The notes beneath the pieces are model-generated. The model was not told where the DNA came from and did not search any database. It was given only the letters and a program-made list of their open reading frames with translations. Shown piece after piece: positions 9,901 through 18,154 of a stretch of 42,165 bases of DNA. A program made the position numbers and the translations under genes. Source of the DNA: an uncultured Butyrivibrio sp. (GTDB lineage Bacteria; Bacillota; Clostridia; Lachnospirales; Lachnospiraceae); NCBI GenBank assembly GCA_946536145.1, contig CAMNEA010000021.1, forward strand, positions 1 through 42,165, read 5' to 3'. Within the stretch, counting starts at the first letter, position 1. Every line of letters begins with the position of its first letter.

Positions 9901-10355
9901 AGAAGGTAAAAATAGGTAAGTACGTCACCAAGATCGGTAATAATGCATTCTACGGATGCAAGTATCTGACTACGGTGAGCGGCGGAGCAGCAGTTAAGTC
10001 AATTGGTGCAAGTGCATTTTATGGCTGTGTCAAGCTTAAGAAAGCGCCGATAGGTGCTAAGGTAACATCGATAGGCGATAAGGCATTCTACGACTGTAAA
10101 GCCATGACCACCATGGTTATTCCGGTCAATGTCAACAAACTTGGTGCGCTGTTTGCAGGAAAGACGCCTAAGCTTAAGACATTCACTGTAAAGACTAAGA
10201 AGTTGACGAAAAAGAATGTTAAGGCTAAGGCCTTAACCGGAATGGGCAGCAAAAATACTGTAACCACTGTTCCCAAGGGAATGGGCAAGACCTATAAGGT
10301 TCTTTTCCAGGGCAAGGGACTTAACAAGAAAATCAAGATTAAGCAGGGTAAGTGA
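6906..10355 (+). CDS. Large secreted protein: DUF6273, Ig-like, Cys-pair repeats, BspA-type LRR
   Basis: A 1149-residue secreted protein. The ATG at 6906 follows AAGGAGGG at 6893-6900; the longer frame from 6867 lacks such a site. The signal peptide ends at AQA|AD (after residue 40). Residues about 60-270 form a DUF6273-type domain (YLYFGKL, WRFSNLYKWLNG, ILPS, SPAMNL). About 270-700 holds beta-rich Ig/MBG-like modules (KTYDGSEATARFS, YYVWYKVDGDANY). About 701-925 has four 56-residue repeats of the form HxLVKT-AAxAATAT-WTCxxCGKFF-SWIIPA. About 945-1149 is BspA-type leucine-rich repeat (INAKAFKNKKIKKVKIG, IGNNAFYGC, IGDKAFYDC). No sortase motif; retention may rely on the basic C-terminal tail. 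Likely an adhesin-like surface protein. A paralogue with the same plan lies at 37300-40156. Confidence 0.82.
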   Translation: MLKRKIILGKAKKALALTLTSAMIASLSPNFVGGALKAQAADEQNRIAGTNLFRGISEIDDPSGAGGWQYLYFGKLKSKNLKYRILDKDSTKYRSSGKTIFIDCDNTLNSTYTDICFPYFDEHSYEWRFSNLYKWLNGRDFLNNDNCFTELERNAILPSTQEEGSIYMKDSGITHRCWALTGEKVFALSWNDVFPVTSESTTYKQYGYGNAEARKKRYYQNPDSTIAQHWHFRSRAYGTYVNPLEGVDEQGREWYESDTDYSNAGISPAMNLDPEQVILSYLISGYKDNAGAEWKLELWDNKMWVNVTDASSVNVTDTEMDLNVDYEIQGAGTPTHLGLLVYAGTADTGSLVYYQNVEYTGEEKGTVTFKNVNRGLMGSGYSIYLISERLNGGKNTDYASSPKAMEIKHVHNWTVTSNSTTKATISCSGSLKGETCGITKTITLDGPGKTYDGSEATARFSKSDSISSAISISDITYTKILNGKTIFLNGAPVNAGTYTASATVGDGTNTIRLQARVRIAQKPLSQDMVSVTPNSFTYDGKEKAPEVVVKDGNKVLKKDTDYTIDSSSIQKSTKASAPEGYTDGYPITVTGKGNYKNSVTGRWTIEKANPVVTKPVAKSLSENGSNQELVKSGSAKNGTIKYALGSNDKTAPASDKFSTAVPTGKAAGTYYVWYKVDGDANYTDVAAKCITVTISAKEEPAHKHTLVKTEAKAATATTAGNSAYWTCSGCNKYFADAAGTKEITKNSWIIPATGTVAKHTHKLVKTDAKAATATTPGNTAFWTCSDCGKFFSDAAGTKEITKNSWIIPATGADNKHNHKLVKTAAVAATATTAGHTEYYTCSDCGKFYSDAAGTKEIAKNSWIIPAKGTDNKHTHSLVKTEAKAATATTPGNTAFWTCAGCGKFFSDAAGTKEIAKNSWVIPAKGKNSKTPAAKGKTISNKSASYVVTSSSKKAPTVKYKAPKNSKATSVTIPDTVKISGVTYKVTEINAKAFKNKKIKKVKIGKYVTKIGNNAFYGCKYLTTVSGGAAVKSIGASAFYGCVKLKKAPIGAKVTSIGDKAFYDCKAMTTMVIPVNVNKLGALFAGKTPKLKTFTVKTKKLTKKNVKAKALTGMGSKNTVTTVPKGMGKTYKVLFQGKGLNKKIKIKQGK
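9009..9680 (+). repeat. Four tandem about 168-bp repeats encoding Cys-pair modules
   Basis: Four in-frame copies starting near 9009, 9178, 9346 and 9520 encode the 56-residue modules of the surface protein. DNA similarity between copies is high, including shared stretches such as GATGCAGCAGGAACCAA, so recombination between copies is plausible. Confidence 0.8.
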
Positions 10356-10441
10356 CAAAACTAAGTTTGCACATTTATAAAGAAAGTGCTAATATTTGTG
10401 TAGGCAAAAGAAAAGTACAATTAAATCTATGCACCATAACA

Positions 10442-10474
10442 AAAAAGCTAGGAGTTGCAGCTCCTAGCTTTTTC
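10442..10474 (+). terminator. Terminator of the DUF6273/BspA surface gene
   Basis: Perfect 13-bp stem AAAAAGCTAGGAG (10442-10454) / CTCCTAGCTTTTT (10461-10473) with 6-nt loop TTGCAG and a T5 run at the end of the distal arm. Confidence 0.88.
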
Positions 10475-10497
10475 TATTCCGTTTTTAGCGAGGTGGC

Positions 10498-10569
10498 TTA
10501 ATCCTCAGGTTGGTTGTCATCGTCTCCGTCCAACCATTTGCAAATGTAATAGGCGGTTACACTTGCCAT
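10498..10569 (-). pseudogene. Remnant of a small hydrophobic toxin-like protein
   Basis: The minus strand encodes 23 residues, MASVTAYYICKWLDGDDDNQPED. The frame continues upstream as AFLVSV before meeting a TAA, so the likely ancestor was a short protein with one membrane segment followed by KWLDGDD and an acidic tail. That layout resembles small membrane proteins common in Firmicutes and type I toxins of the Fst/TxpA style. There is no ribosome binding site before the ATG, so this is probably a remnant. The family assignment is pattern recognition only. Confidence 0.35.
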
Positions 10570-10637
10570 GACGGAAACTAGAAAAGCACATTACGCTATT
10601 GGAGTTTTAGATGAAAATTATGTGATTTAAGATTAGT

Positions 10638-10715
10638 GCCGCGACGCTAGATTCGAAAACCATACAGTCAAAAAGCGTGACAGTATGGTTTTCTCATTTA
10701 CGCGGCGTTCGCCGC
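10638..10715. other. Nested hairpins with two alternative pairings
   Basis: GCCGCG (10638-10643) can pair with CGCGGC (10701-10706), enclosing a 16-bp arm hairpin (10655-10670 with 10678-10693, one mismatch, loop AAAAGCG). The same 10701-10706 segment can instead pair with GCCGC at 10711-10715 across a GTTC loop. The two states exclude each other, and a strong terminator follows on the plus strand. No coding potential was seen. It could be a small structured RNA or an attenuator-like fold. Confidence 0.45.
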
Positions 10716-10721
10716 ATAAAT

Positions 10722-10786
10722 TAAACTAAAAAGACCGGATACCTTAGATGAGCGAGCTCCTCACGGTATCCGGTCTTTTTAGTTTA
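10722..10786. terminator. Strong bidirectional terminator
   Basis: Perfect 22-bp inverted repeat (10722-10743 and 10765-10786) with a 21-nt loop. Each arm contains AAAAAG or CTTTTT next to GACCGGATACC, so both strands end with a T run. On the minus strand it sits 80 nt past the tRNA-Lys and probably ends that transcript; on the plus strand it would end any RNA from 10600-10720. Confidence 0.82.
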
Positions 10787-10865
10787 TCTTGCGTGGCTTA
10801 CTTTAACGCGAAAAGTAAAAAGTACCATCCCCATGGGATATACCCACGAAAACAGTACTCGGCAG

Positions 10866-10938
10866 TGCGCTGCCAGGGTCTCGAACCCTGGACAACCTGA
10901 TTAAGAGTCAGGTGCTCTACCAACTGAGCTAGCAGCGC
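10866..10938 (-). tRNA. tRNA-Lys(CTT)
   Basis: A complete 73-nt cloverleaf on the minus strand. It has a 7-bp acceptor stem GCGCTGC/GCAGCGC, D stem GCTC/GAGC, anticodon stem CCTGA/TCAGG with loop CTCTTAA (anticodon CTT, lysine AAG codons), T stem CAGGG/CCCTG with TTCGAGA, and discriminator A. CCA is not encoded. Confidence 0.95.
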
Positions 10939-10974
10939 ATTTTTTATTGGGTGTCGTGCTTGACGACAAAAGCT

Positions 10975-11003
10975 ATATTACAACATTGTGATTGGAATTG
11001 CAA
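10975..11003 (-). promoter_or_regulatory. Promoter of tRNA-Lys
   Basis: On the minus strand a -35 box TTGCAA (10998-11003) and a -10 box TAATAT (10975-10980) are spaced by 17 bp. Predicted initiation is about 30 nt upstream of the tRNA. Confidence 0.6.
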
Positions 11004-11048
11004 GCCCTTTTTGAAAAAAATTTTAGGAATTTTAAAATTTTTTTTAAA

Positions 11049-11088
11049 AGCACGGTTCAAATCCATCATTCATGGTTTAAAGCGTGCT
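11049..11088. other. Imperfect hairpin upstream of tatD
   Basis: AGCACG (11049-11054) pairs with CGTGCT (11083-11088), enclosing an inner AAAtCCAT/ATGGTTT stem with loop CATTC. An A/T-rich run lies on its left side, so it might end transcription on the minus strand, or form part of the tatD leader. Nothing else is seen between tRNA-Lys and tatD. Confidence 0.4.
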
Positions 11089-11149
11089 CTATTTATGTTA
11101 TCATAAATGCCGTTAAAAGCTATTAATAATAAGAAGTTATGAGGTGGCA

Positions 11150-11914
11150 ATGATTTTTGATACCCATGCTCATTATGACGATGAGCAGTATGATGCTGAC
11201 AGGGATGAGCTTCTTTCGCAGATGAGAGACTTCGGGATTAGTAATATAGTTAATGTTGGAGCCAATTTGGAGAGCTCAAAAAGGTCAGTCGAGTTATCAC
11301 ATAAATACGACTTTATATATTCGGCAGTTGGAGTACATCCAAGTGACTGCGAAGAGCTTAACGAAGAGCGTCTTGAATCGATCAGAGAGATGTCAAGAGA
11401 TGAGAGGTGCGTGGCGATAGGAGAGATCGGGCTTGATTACCACTGGCCTGAGCCGGCACCTGAGCTTCAGAAGAAATGGTTTGTAAGACAGCTCGATCTG
11501 GCCAGGAGTGAGCACAAGCCGGTAATTATCCACTCCAGGGATGCGGCTGAGGATACGGTCAGGATCCTTAAGGAGCAGAGGGCAGGAGAAATAGGGGGCG
11601 TTGTACACTGCTTTTCCTACTCTGCAGAGGTTGCGCTCGAGTGTGTGAAGCTCGGTTTTTATATTGGAGTCGGCGGAGTCCTTACCTTTAAAAATGGACG
11701 CAAGATGAAAGAGGTTGTCAAAAGGGTTCCGATGGACAGGATAATTCTGGAGACAGACTGTCCATATCTTGCACCGCATCCGCACAGGGGAGAGCGCAAC
11801 AGTTCAAAATACCTTCCTTTTGTGGTTGAGGCTATGGCGCAGATCAGGGAGATAAGTGCTGAGGAAGTGATCTCCATAACGGAACGCAATGCCCGGACGA
11901 TGTATCGTGTATAA
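11150..11914 (+). CDS. tatD: TatD-family metal-dependent DNase
   Basis: A 254-residue protein with the TatD TIM-barrel metal-site motifs. They are FDTHAHYD (His6, His8), AIGEIGLDYHW (Glu near 92), VIIHSRDA (His near 127), VVHCFS (His near 153) and ILETDCPYLAPHPHRGERN (Asp near 203). TatD proteins are 3'-5' exonucleases or deoxyribonucleases; cytosolic. The ATG at 11150 follows GAGG by 5 nt and gives the usual MIFDTHAH start; the GTG at 11144 is a possible alternative. Having tatD just before rsmA is a common order in Firmicutes and supports both names. Confidence 0.92.
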   Translation: MIFDTHAHYDDEQYDADRDELLSQMRDFGISNIVNVGANLESSKRSVELSHKYDFIYSAVGVHPSDCEELNEERLESIREMSRDERCVAIGEIGLDYHWPEPAPELQKKWFVRQLDLARSEHKPVIIHSRDAAEDTVRILKEQRAGEIGGVVHCFSYSAEVALECVKLGFYIGVGGVLTFKNGRKMKEVVKRVPMDRIILETDCPYLAPHPHRGERNSSKYLPFVVEAMAQIREISAEEVISITERNARTMYRV

Positions 11915-12018
11915 TGATTTCAGGCTTTAGGGAGCGCATGACGAAAAACAATCTGTAACATTGTTTTTACATTGCATCAAAATTAGAGATGCGCTATTGC
12001 GGATTTGTGAGGACATAT

Positions 12019-12897
12019 ATGGCATATTTAGGAAACAGTGCCCGCACCAGAGAAGTTCTGGAGAGGCACCACATGAGTGCAAAAAAGAAATTCGGGCAGA
12101 ACTTTCTGATCGACAGTTCTGTTCTTGAGGGGATAGTTGAGGCAGCAGATGTTACAAAGCAGGACTTTGTGCTCGAGATAGGGCCGGGGATCGGGACACT
12201 TACCCAGTACCTGGCAGAAGCTGCAAGAGCAGTTGTTGCAGTTGAGATAGATACATCTCTTTTGCCGGTTCTTGATGACACACTTTCAGAGTATGGAAAT
12301 GTCACCGTGATCAATAAGGATGTTCTCAAGGTAGACATTGGGGAGCTTGCAAGAGAGTACAACGGCGGAGAACCCATAAAGGTTGTGGCGAATCTGCCTT
12401 ATTACATTACGACACCTATAATTATGAAACTGTTTGAGAGCGGGGCTCCTATAGAGAGCATCACTGTGATGGTCCAGCAGGAGGTTGCGCAGAGAATGGC
12501 GGCAGAGCCCGGGAATAAGGACTATGGGTCACTGTCTCTTGCTGTAAGTTTTTATTCAGAGGCAAGGCAGGTGATGGAGGTTCCTCCGTCAAGCTTTATT
12601 CCGCAGCCGCAGGTTGCCTCTGCGGTGGTGAACTTAAAGCGATATGACAAGCCAAGGGTCATGGTCGGGGATGAAAAATATCTTTTTGAGATCATAAGGA
12701 CATCTTTTAACCAGAGGAGGAAAACTATCGCCAATTCGATCTCGAATAACCCGCATCTTGGGGTGTCGAGAGAGCAGGTTCAAAACGCGCTTATAAAAAT
12801 GGGGATTGACGAAAGGGCAAGGGGAGAAATACTTAGTCTGGAGCAGTTTTCAGAGCTTTCCGATATTTTACAAAGTAATGGGGCTATGTTAAACTAA
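12019..12897 (+). CDS. rsmA: 16S rRNA dimethyladenosine transferase RsmA/KsgA
   Basis: A 292-residue S-adenosylmethionine-dependent methyltransferase. KKKFGQNFLID at the N terminus, the SAM-binding EIGPGIGTLTQYL near residue 53 and the catalytic NLPYYITTPI near 124 are diagnostic. A small C-terminal domain contains FNQRRKTIANSIS. It dimethylates two adjacent adenines in the 3' hairpin of 16S rRNA, and loss gives kasugamycin resistance. The ATG at 12019 has GAGGA 5 nt upstream; the frame is open back to an ATG at 11989 with no ribosome binding site. Confidence 0.95.
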   Translation: MAYLGNSARTREVLERHHMSAKKKFGQNFLIDSSVLEGIVEAADVTKQDFVLEIGPGIGTLTQYLAEAARAVVAVEIDTSLLPVLDDTLSEYGNVTVINKDVLKVDIGELAREYNGGEPIKVVANLPYYITTPIIMKLFESGAPIESITVMVQQEVAQRMAAEPGNKDYGSLSLAVSFYSEARQVMEVPPSSFIPQPQVASAVVNLKRYDKPRVMVGDEKYLFEIIRTSFNQRRKTIANSISNNPHLGVSREQVQNALIKMGIDERARGEILSLEQFSELSDILQSNGAMLN

Positions 12898-12939
12898 CTA
12901 CTAGATATAGTATTTTTTTGCACCAAAGAGGTGAATATT

Positions 12940-15900
12940 TTGGATAAAGTCGAATATAAAATTCGAGCCGATGAGATAAAGGCTTTGATTGGGGAAGGCA
13001 GATTTGCCGAGGCAGTTAAGATTGCTGACACTATAGACTGGAAGCGTGTTAAGAGCGTTACCATGCTGTGTACCATCAGCGATCTGTACAAGATAAACAG
13101 ACGTTTTCAGGAGAGCAAGGACATTCTCCTTATGGCATACGACAGGCATCCTACGGGAAGGGCTATTGTCTTTTCCCTGTGTGAGCTTGCCATCAAGATG
13201 GGAGAGACCGTGCAGGCCCTTGAGTATTATAAAGAGTTTGTAAGGATTGCTCCCAGGGATACGGGCAGATACATACTTCAGTACAAGCTCTACGAGGCAC
13301 AGGAAGTAAGTCTCGAAGAGAGGATTGCGGTACTTGAGGAGTTTAAAAAACATGATTACAGAGAGCGCTGGGCATACGAGCTTGCATATCTTTACCACAG
13401 AGTGGGGCTCACTACCGAGTGCGTAGAGGAGTGCGATGAGATCTTTTTGTGGTTCGGTGAGGGCAGATATGTAATCAAAGCTCTCGAACTCAAGGCACTT
13501 CATGAGCCGCTTTCGCCCGAGCAGCAGGACAGATATATCAGGTATAAGCAGAGCCATGGAGGCATTGTTGACAAGTCCATCGTCTCAGAGAAGGACGAGG
13601 TTGGCAAAGACCTGACCAGAACAGTTGAGATCAAACAGCCAACCAAGGAACTGCCACAGCTTTCCGATGATGTAATGAGGATTAATGATCAGGAAACCCG
13701 CATTGCAGATCCTGTGAATGAGCTGGGCGAGACAAAAGAGTTTACACCGGGCGACCTTGCATCTTTGCATGTTGCGCAGCATCCTGAGACTGCTGAGAAT
13801 AAGGAAGAGCAGGCTCCTGAGAGAGATCCGGATGAGATAGTATATCCGCACATCAGCGAGATCAAGGAGCCATCTGTAGATGTCAGCACATATAACACTA
13901 TGAATCTTCAGGAATCTCTTGCTGAGAGTCTGAGGGAAGTTATAGGCGATGGATCTGCTGAGGAGACAGCCCCTTCAGATGAGAGCACATCTGTTTCGAT
14001 GGTTCAGACCGACACAGAGGAGATATTTGATGAGCCTGAGGATGAGGTTCAAGACACTGCATACGGGCAGGCACAGACCTATGAGGAAGAGCTTTCAGAT
14101 GATGCAGCAGACGCCCTTCCTTTAGAGGACTCTTCATACAGTGATAGCGCTCAATATGGTGACAGCTATGATGGGGAGACAGAGGCAGTATCAGAGGAGC
14201 CTGAGGCAGCTGATGACTCCATCACTTCTGAGATCCCGCTTGCCGGGATGCAGGAGGTGTTCTTTGACACCAAGCCCCAGATGGGCATAGAGATAAAGTA
14301 TGGCGGGAACGGACCTATTCTCGGTGAGGAGAAGATTGTAAGGCCGGATAACGAACTTCCTATAATGGCAGATATGCAGAGCGAAGTGATCCCGGAGGCT
14401 CCGGAACCTGAGCCCAATCCTGTGGTACAGCCGTTCAAGCGCTTCGAATATGAACAGAAGCCGCTTGAAGATGAGGTACCGGGAGCTGTGATCCATCCCA
14501 ATGCAAGCTATCAGATGCACAGCCATTTTGACAGCATGCTCTCTCAGGACTATGACGGACAGATCAGTCTGGCTGTTGAGCCGGAGCCCGAAGTTGAGAA
14601 ACAGATCACGGGCCAGATCAGTATTGCTGAGTACCTTGAGAACTGGGAGCAGTATAAAAAAGAGCAGCAGCAGAAGCAGCTTGAGAGAGTCAGACAGAGA
14701 GTTGCCGACGAAACCGGAGACATGTTCAGTGATTTTGATGAGAAGACGAAAGCCGGTCTCCATGAGAAGATAGAGAAAGCCATCTCTGACGCGATAAAGA
14801 AAGAGAGCTATGCCAAGGCATCAGGCCGCGGCAACTGGAGCATCAGAAAAGAGGAAGTGATAAATCAGGCAGTTGATGAAGTAATAAGCCGTGACACTGC
14901 CGAGATGAATGAAGTGGCTCAGGCGCTTAATGCAGATGAGCAGGAGACTGCATCTGACCTTGGTGATATGATAGAAAGCCCTGTTACAGATGAGGAAGCT
15001 CTGCAGGAGACAGGATCTTTTGAGCCTGTAGCCGAATATGAAAAAGAAGAGCCGGAGCCATCAGAAGATGTCGATGAGGAGAATACGGATGAAGCTGCAC
15101 AAGAAACGCTCAGCGGAGGGACAGGCTCTTTTGCTCCTGTAGAGACCGGTGAAGAGGACGGGGAGCCTTCTGAGGATGCAGCAGGCAGTGAAAATGCAGA
15201 GCAGACGGATGCTGATCCTGTTGAGAGTCCGGCGCAAGAGGAGGAAGAATCTCCGGAAGAAGAGGCAGAGACTGACAAGGATGTAAAGCCTGAAGACAGC
15301 GCTGTGGTTGCGGCATCTACCGCCAAGAAGCGCCACGTGGGCAACCGCGAACTCGAAGAGCGCGTAAGAACCATGACACCTGAGGAGAAGGAACTCTTTG
15401 GACCATATATTCACCACAGGAAGTCAAGGAGACAGATCATCAATGCCATCGATAACCTCAGCATGGATGCATTCTCGGGAAATGCAATCGTGACCGGTGA
15501 AGAGGGTGCGGGAACAGTGAACCTTGCAAGGGGCCTTATCAAGGCGATGCAGGTGACTGACCACAATTTCAATGGCAAGGTTGCCAAGATAACTGCCAAT
15601 ACACTCAATAAAAAGAGCCCTGCAGCCATATTTGAAAAGCTTGCCGACGGAGCGCTTATAGTGCAGAGGGCCGCAGACCTTGAGGATGATACGGTTTCCG
15701 AGCTTATCAAGGTTCTGCAGTCATACACCAAGGGACTGGTTCTTGTTATAGAGGACACCAGAGAAGATATGGACAGATTCCTTGAAAAGAATCCTTCACT
15801 TAAGCAATGCTTTAATGTGCGTGTTGACATAGAGGCCCTCGATGATGATTCTCTTGTGGCATATGCCAGGCAGTATGCCCTGGAAAGGGAATATGCGATA

Positions 15901-16113
15901 GACAATCTCGGAATTCTGGCACTTCACACAAGAATTTCTGAGAGGCAGACACTAGATCATGATGTTACTGTCGCAGAAGTCAAAGATATTGTGGATGATG
16001 CCATCTATTATGCTGAAAAGAGAACTTTAGGACATTTTGTTGATCTAATAGTTCACAAAAGATTCGATGAAAATGATATGATAATACTTAGAGAAAATGA
16101 TTTCATGCATTAA
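12940..16113 (+). CDS. Large TPR / acidic / AAA-like protein of unknown function
   Basis: A 1057-residue protein. I take the TTG at 12940 as the start because AAAGAGGTGA (12925-12934) is a near-perfect Shine-Dalgarno that swallows the in-frame GTG at 12931. Residues 1-190 are helical TPR-like repeats. About 200-800 is a long acidic, low-complexity linker rich in Glu, Asp, Pro and Ser, with a short charged helix ([19 protein letters not shown]) in the middle. About 800-1057 looks like an AAA+-type domain. A P-loop-like GEEGAGTV lacks the usual Lys-Ser/Thr, a Walker-B-like GLVLVIEDT follows, then a helical lid. Nucleotide use is therefore doubtful. No membrane segment. It sits between rsmA and glgB, 23 nt before glgB, so the two may be co-transcribed. 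Confidence 0.75.
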   Translation: MDKVEYKIRADEIKALIGEGRFAEAVKIADTIDWKRVKSVTMLCTISDLYKINRRFQESKDILLMAYDRHPTGRAIVFSLCELAIKMGETVQALEYYKEFVRIAPRDTGRYILQYKLYEAQEVSLEERIAVLEEFKKHDYRERWAYELAYLYHRVGLTTECVEECDEIFLWFGEGRYVIKALELKALHEPLSPEQQDRYIRYKQSHGGIVDKSIVSEKDEVGKDLTRTVEIKQPTKELPQLSDDVMRINDQETRIADPVNELGETKEFTPGDLASLHVAQHPETAENKEEQAPERDPDEIVYPHISEIKEPSVDVSTYNTMNLQESLAESLREVIGDGSAEETAPSDESTSVSMVQTDTEEIFDEPEDEVQDTAYGQAQTYEEELSDDAADALPLEDSSYSDSAQYGDSYDGETEAVSEEPEAADDSITSEIPLAGMQEVFFDTKPQMGIEIKYGGNGPILGEEKIVRPDNELPIMADMQSEVIPEAPEPEPNPVVQPFKRFEYEQKPLEDEVPGAVIHPNASYQMHSHFDSMLSQDYDGQISLAVEPEPEVEKQITGQISIAEYLENWEQYKKEQQQKQLERVRQRVADETGDMFSDFDEKTKAGLHEKIEKAISDAIKKESYAKASGRGNWSIRKEEVINQAVDEVISRDTAEMNEVAQALNADEQETASDLGDMIESPVTDEEALQETGSFEPVAEYEKEEPEPSEDVDEENTDEAAQETLSGGTGSFAPVETGEEDGEPSEDAAGSENAEQTDADPVESPAQEEEESPEEEAETDKDVKPEDSAVVAASTAKKRHVGNRELEERVRTMTPEEKELFGPYIHHRKSRRQIINAIDNLSMDAFSGNAIVTGEEGAGTVNLARGLIKAMQVTDHNFNGKVAKITANTLNKKSPAAIFEKLADGALIVQRAADLEDDTVSELIKVLQSYTKGLVLVIEDTREDMDRFLEKNPSLKQCFNVRVDIEALDDDSLVAYARQYALEREYAIDNLGILALHTRISERQTLDHDVTVAEVKDIVDDAIYYAEKRTLGHFVDLIVHKRFDENDMIILRENDFMH

Positions 16114-16136
16114 ATAAATATTCAAGGAGTATAAAC

Positions 16137-18077
16137 ATGAGTCAAAAGGTCTTTATATCAGAGGATGATGAATACTTATTTGGACAGGGAACTCACTATG
16201 ATATTTATGACAAGCTCGGAGCACATCCTTCGGAAGAGAAGGGCAAAAAAGGGTTCTTCTTTGCGGTATGGGCTCCGAATGCCAAGGCTGTCCATGTAGT
16301 AGGAGATTTTAACGGATGGAATGAAGGGGCCAATCCGATGACCAGAACCAAGGCAGGACAGATCTGGATCTGCTTTATTCCCGGTGTTGGAATAGGTGAG
16401 CTCTATAAATTCCTCATCTTTACCCAGGACGGAAGGAAGATCTACAAGGCTGATCCGTATGCCAACTATGCAGAGCTTCGCCCCGGCAATGCTTCAAGGA
16501 CCGCTGATCTTTCAACTTTCAAGTGGTCAGATAAAAAATGGTATGACAATATCAGGGGCAAGGATGTTCATCGTATGCCGATAGCGATTTATGAGTGCCA
16601 CATCGGCTCATGGATGAAGCATCCTGACGGAACAGAGGACGGATTCTACAGCTATAGGGAGTTTGCTGACAGGATCGTGGAATACCTCAAAGAGATGAAG
16701 TACACCCATATTGAGCTTATAGGTATTGCTGAGCATCCGTTTGACGGTTCATGGGGATATCAGGTTACAGGTTATTACGCTCCCACTTCCAGATATGGAG
16801 AGCCCACTGATTTTATGTATCTTGTGAATACACTTCACAAGAACGGTATCGGCGTTATTCTTGACTGGGTACCGGCTCACTTCTGCCCTGATGAGTTTGG
16901 CCTGGCCTGCTTCGACGGAACATGCATTTATGAGCATCCCGATCCAAGGAAGGGTGAACATCCGGACTGGGGAACCAAGATATTCAATCTTGAGAAGCCC
17001 GAGGTCAAGAACTTCCTTATAGCCAATGCTCTTTACTGGATCCGCAAGTTCCATATTGACGGTCTTAGGGTTGATGCCGTAGCGTCAATGCTATATCTTG
17101 ACTACGGCAAGAAGGACGGTCAGTGGGTGCCCAACAAGTATGGCGACAACAAGAACCTCGAGGCTATCGAATTTTTCAAGCACTTCAACAGCGTTGTCAG
17201 GGGAACATATCCTGAGATGCTCACAATTGCTGAGGAATCAACTGCGTGGCCTAAGGTCACAGCACCGCCGGAAGAGGACGGACTTGGATTTACCTTCAAG
17301 TGGAATATGGGATGGATGCATGACTTCTGTGAGTACATGAAGCTTGATCCCTACTTCAGACAGGGTGCCCATTACATGATGACCTTTGCCATGAGTTACA
17401 ACAGCGCAGAGAATTATATCCTTCCGCTCTCTCACGATGAAGTAGTACATCTTAAGTGCTCCATGGTTGAGAAGATGCCGGGATATAAAGTTGACAAATA
17501 TGCCAACCTCAGAGTCGGATATACATATATGTTCGGTCACTCGGGCAAGAAACTCCTCTTCATGGGACAGGATTTCGGACAGGAGAGGGAGTGGAGCGAG
17601 AAGAGAGAACTTGACTGGTTCCTTCTGAACAACGATCTCAATAAAGGAATGAAGGCCTATGTTGCCAATCTCCTTGAGATCTACAACAAGTACCCCGCGC
17701 TGTACGAAGTTGACAACGACTGGGGTGGTTTTGAGTGGATCAATGCGGATGACAAGGAGCGCAGCACCTACAGCTTCTACAGAAGAGCTGCAAACGGCAA
17801 GGACAACATCCTCTTTGTACTTAACATGACACCAATGGAGCGCAAGAACTTCATGGTAGGTGTTCCTTTTGACGGAACCTATACTCACATTCTTGACAGC
17901 GCACAGGAGCGCTTTGGCGGAAGTGGCAGCAGCATACCCGGTAAGATAAAGGCAAAGAAGGGACTTTGTGATTACAAGGACTACAGCCTGACCTTTGACC
18001 TGCCGCCTTACGGAGCAGAAGTTTTTGTTTTCCAGACACCAAAGAATGCCAGGAAACTTAAGAGTAAAGAAAAATAA
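16137..18077 (+). CDS. glgB: 1,4-alpha-glucan branching enzyme
   Basis: A 646-residue GH13 enzyme that creates alpha-1,6 branches in glycogen. An N-terminal CBM48-like domain (GTHYDIYDKLGAHP, FAVWAPNAKAVHVVGDFNGWN) precedes the catalytic barrel. The GH13 regions are visible: DWVPAHF near 242, GLRVDAVASM with nucleophile Asp313, TIAEEST with the acid Glu near 366, and LSHDEVVH near 432. It is shorter than the 730-residue enterobacterial form because the extra N-terminal module is absent. AAGGAG precedes the ATG. No other glycogen genes are adjacent. A terminator follows. Confidence 0.95.
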   Translation: MSQKVFISEDDEYLFGQGTHYDIYDKLGAHPSEEKGKKGFFFAVWAPNAKAVHVVGDFNGWNEGANPMTRTKAGQIWICFIPGVGIGELYKFLIFTQDGRKIYKADPYANYAELRPGNASRTADLSTFKWSDKKWYDNIRGKDVHRMPIAIYECHIGSWMKHPDGTEDGFYSYREFADRIVEYLKEMKYTHIELIGIAEHPFDGSWGYQVTGYYAPTSRYGEPTDFMYLVNTLHKNGIGVILDWVPAHFCPDEFGLACFDGTCIYEHPDPRKGEHPDWGTKIFNLEKPEVKNFLIANALYWIRKFHIDGLRVDAVASMLYLDYGKKDGQWVPNKYGDNKNLEAIEFFKHFNSVVRGTYPEMLTIAEESTAWPKVTAPPEEDGLGFTFKWNMGWMHDFCEYMKLDPYFRQGAHYMMTFAMSYNSAENYILPLSHDEVVHLKCSMVEKMPGYKVDKYANLRVGYTYMFGHSGKKLLFMGQDFGQEREWSEKRELDWFLLNNDLNKGMKAYVANLLEIYNKYPALYEVDNDWGGFEWINADDKERSTYSFYRRAANGKDNILFVLNMTPMERKNFMVGVPFDGTYTHILDSAQERFGGSGSSIPGKIKAKKGLCDYKDYSLTFDLPPYGAEVFVFQTPKNARKLKSKEK

Positions 18078-18093
18078 ATATTTGCCGAAATAG

Positions 18094-18125
18094 AAGGTGA
18101 TGGATAAAAACTCCATCACCTTTTT
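18094..18125 (+). terminator. Terminator after glgB
   Basis: Stem AAGGTGATGGA (18094-18104) / TCCATCACCTT (18112-18122), loop TAAAAAC, with a T5 run at 18121-18125. Confidence 0.9.
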
Positions 18126-18154
18126 GCGTTGTTTTATAGATAAAGGGGAACGGA

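Noticed and set aside
12931..12939. GTG at 12931 as start of the TPR/AAA protein
   Set aside because: It is part of the Shine-Dalgarno AAAGAGGTGA, which serves the TTG at 12940.
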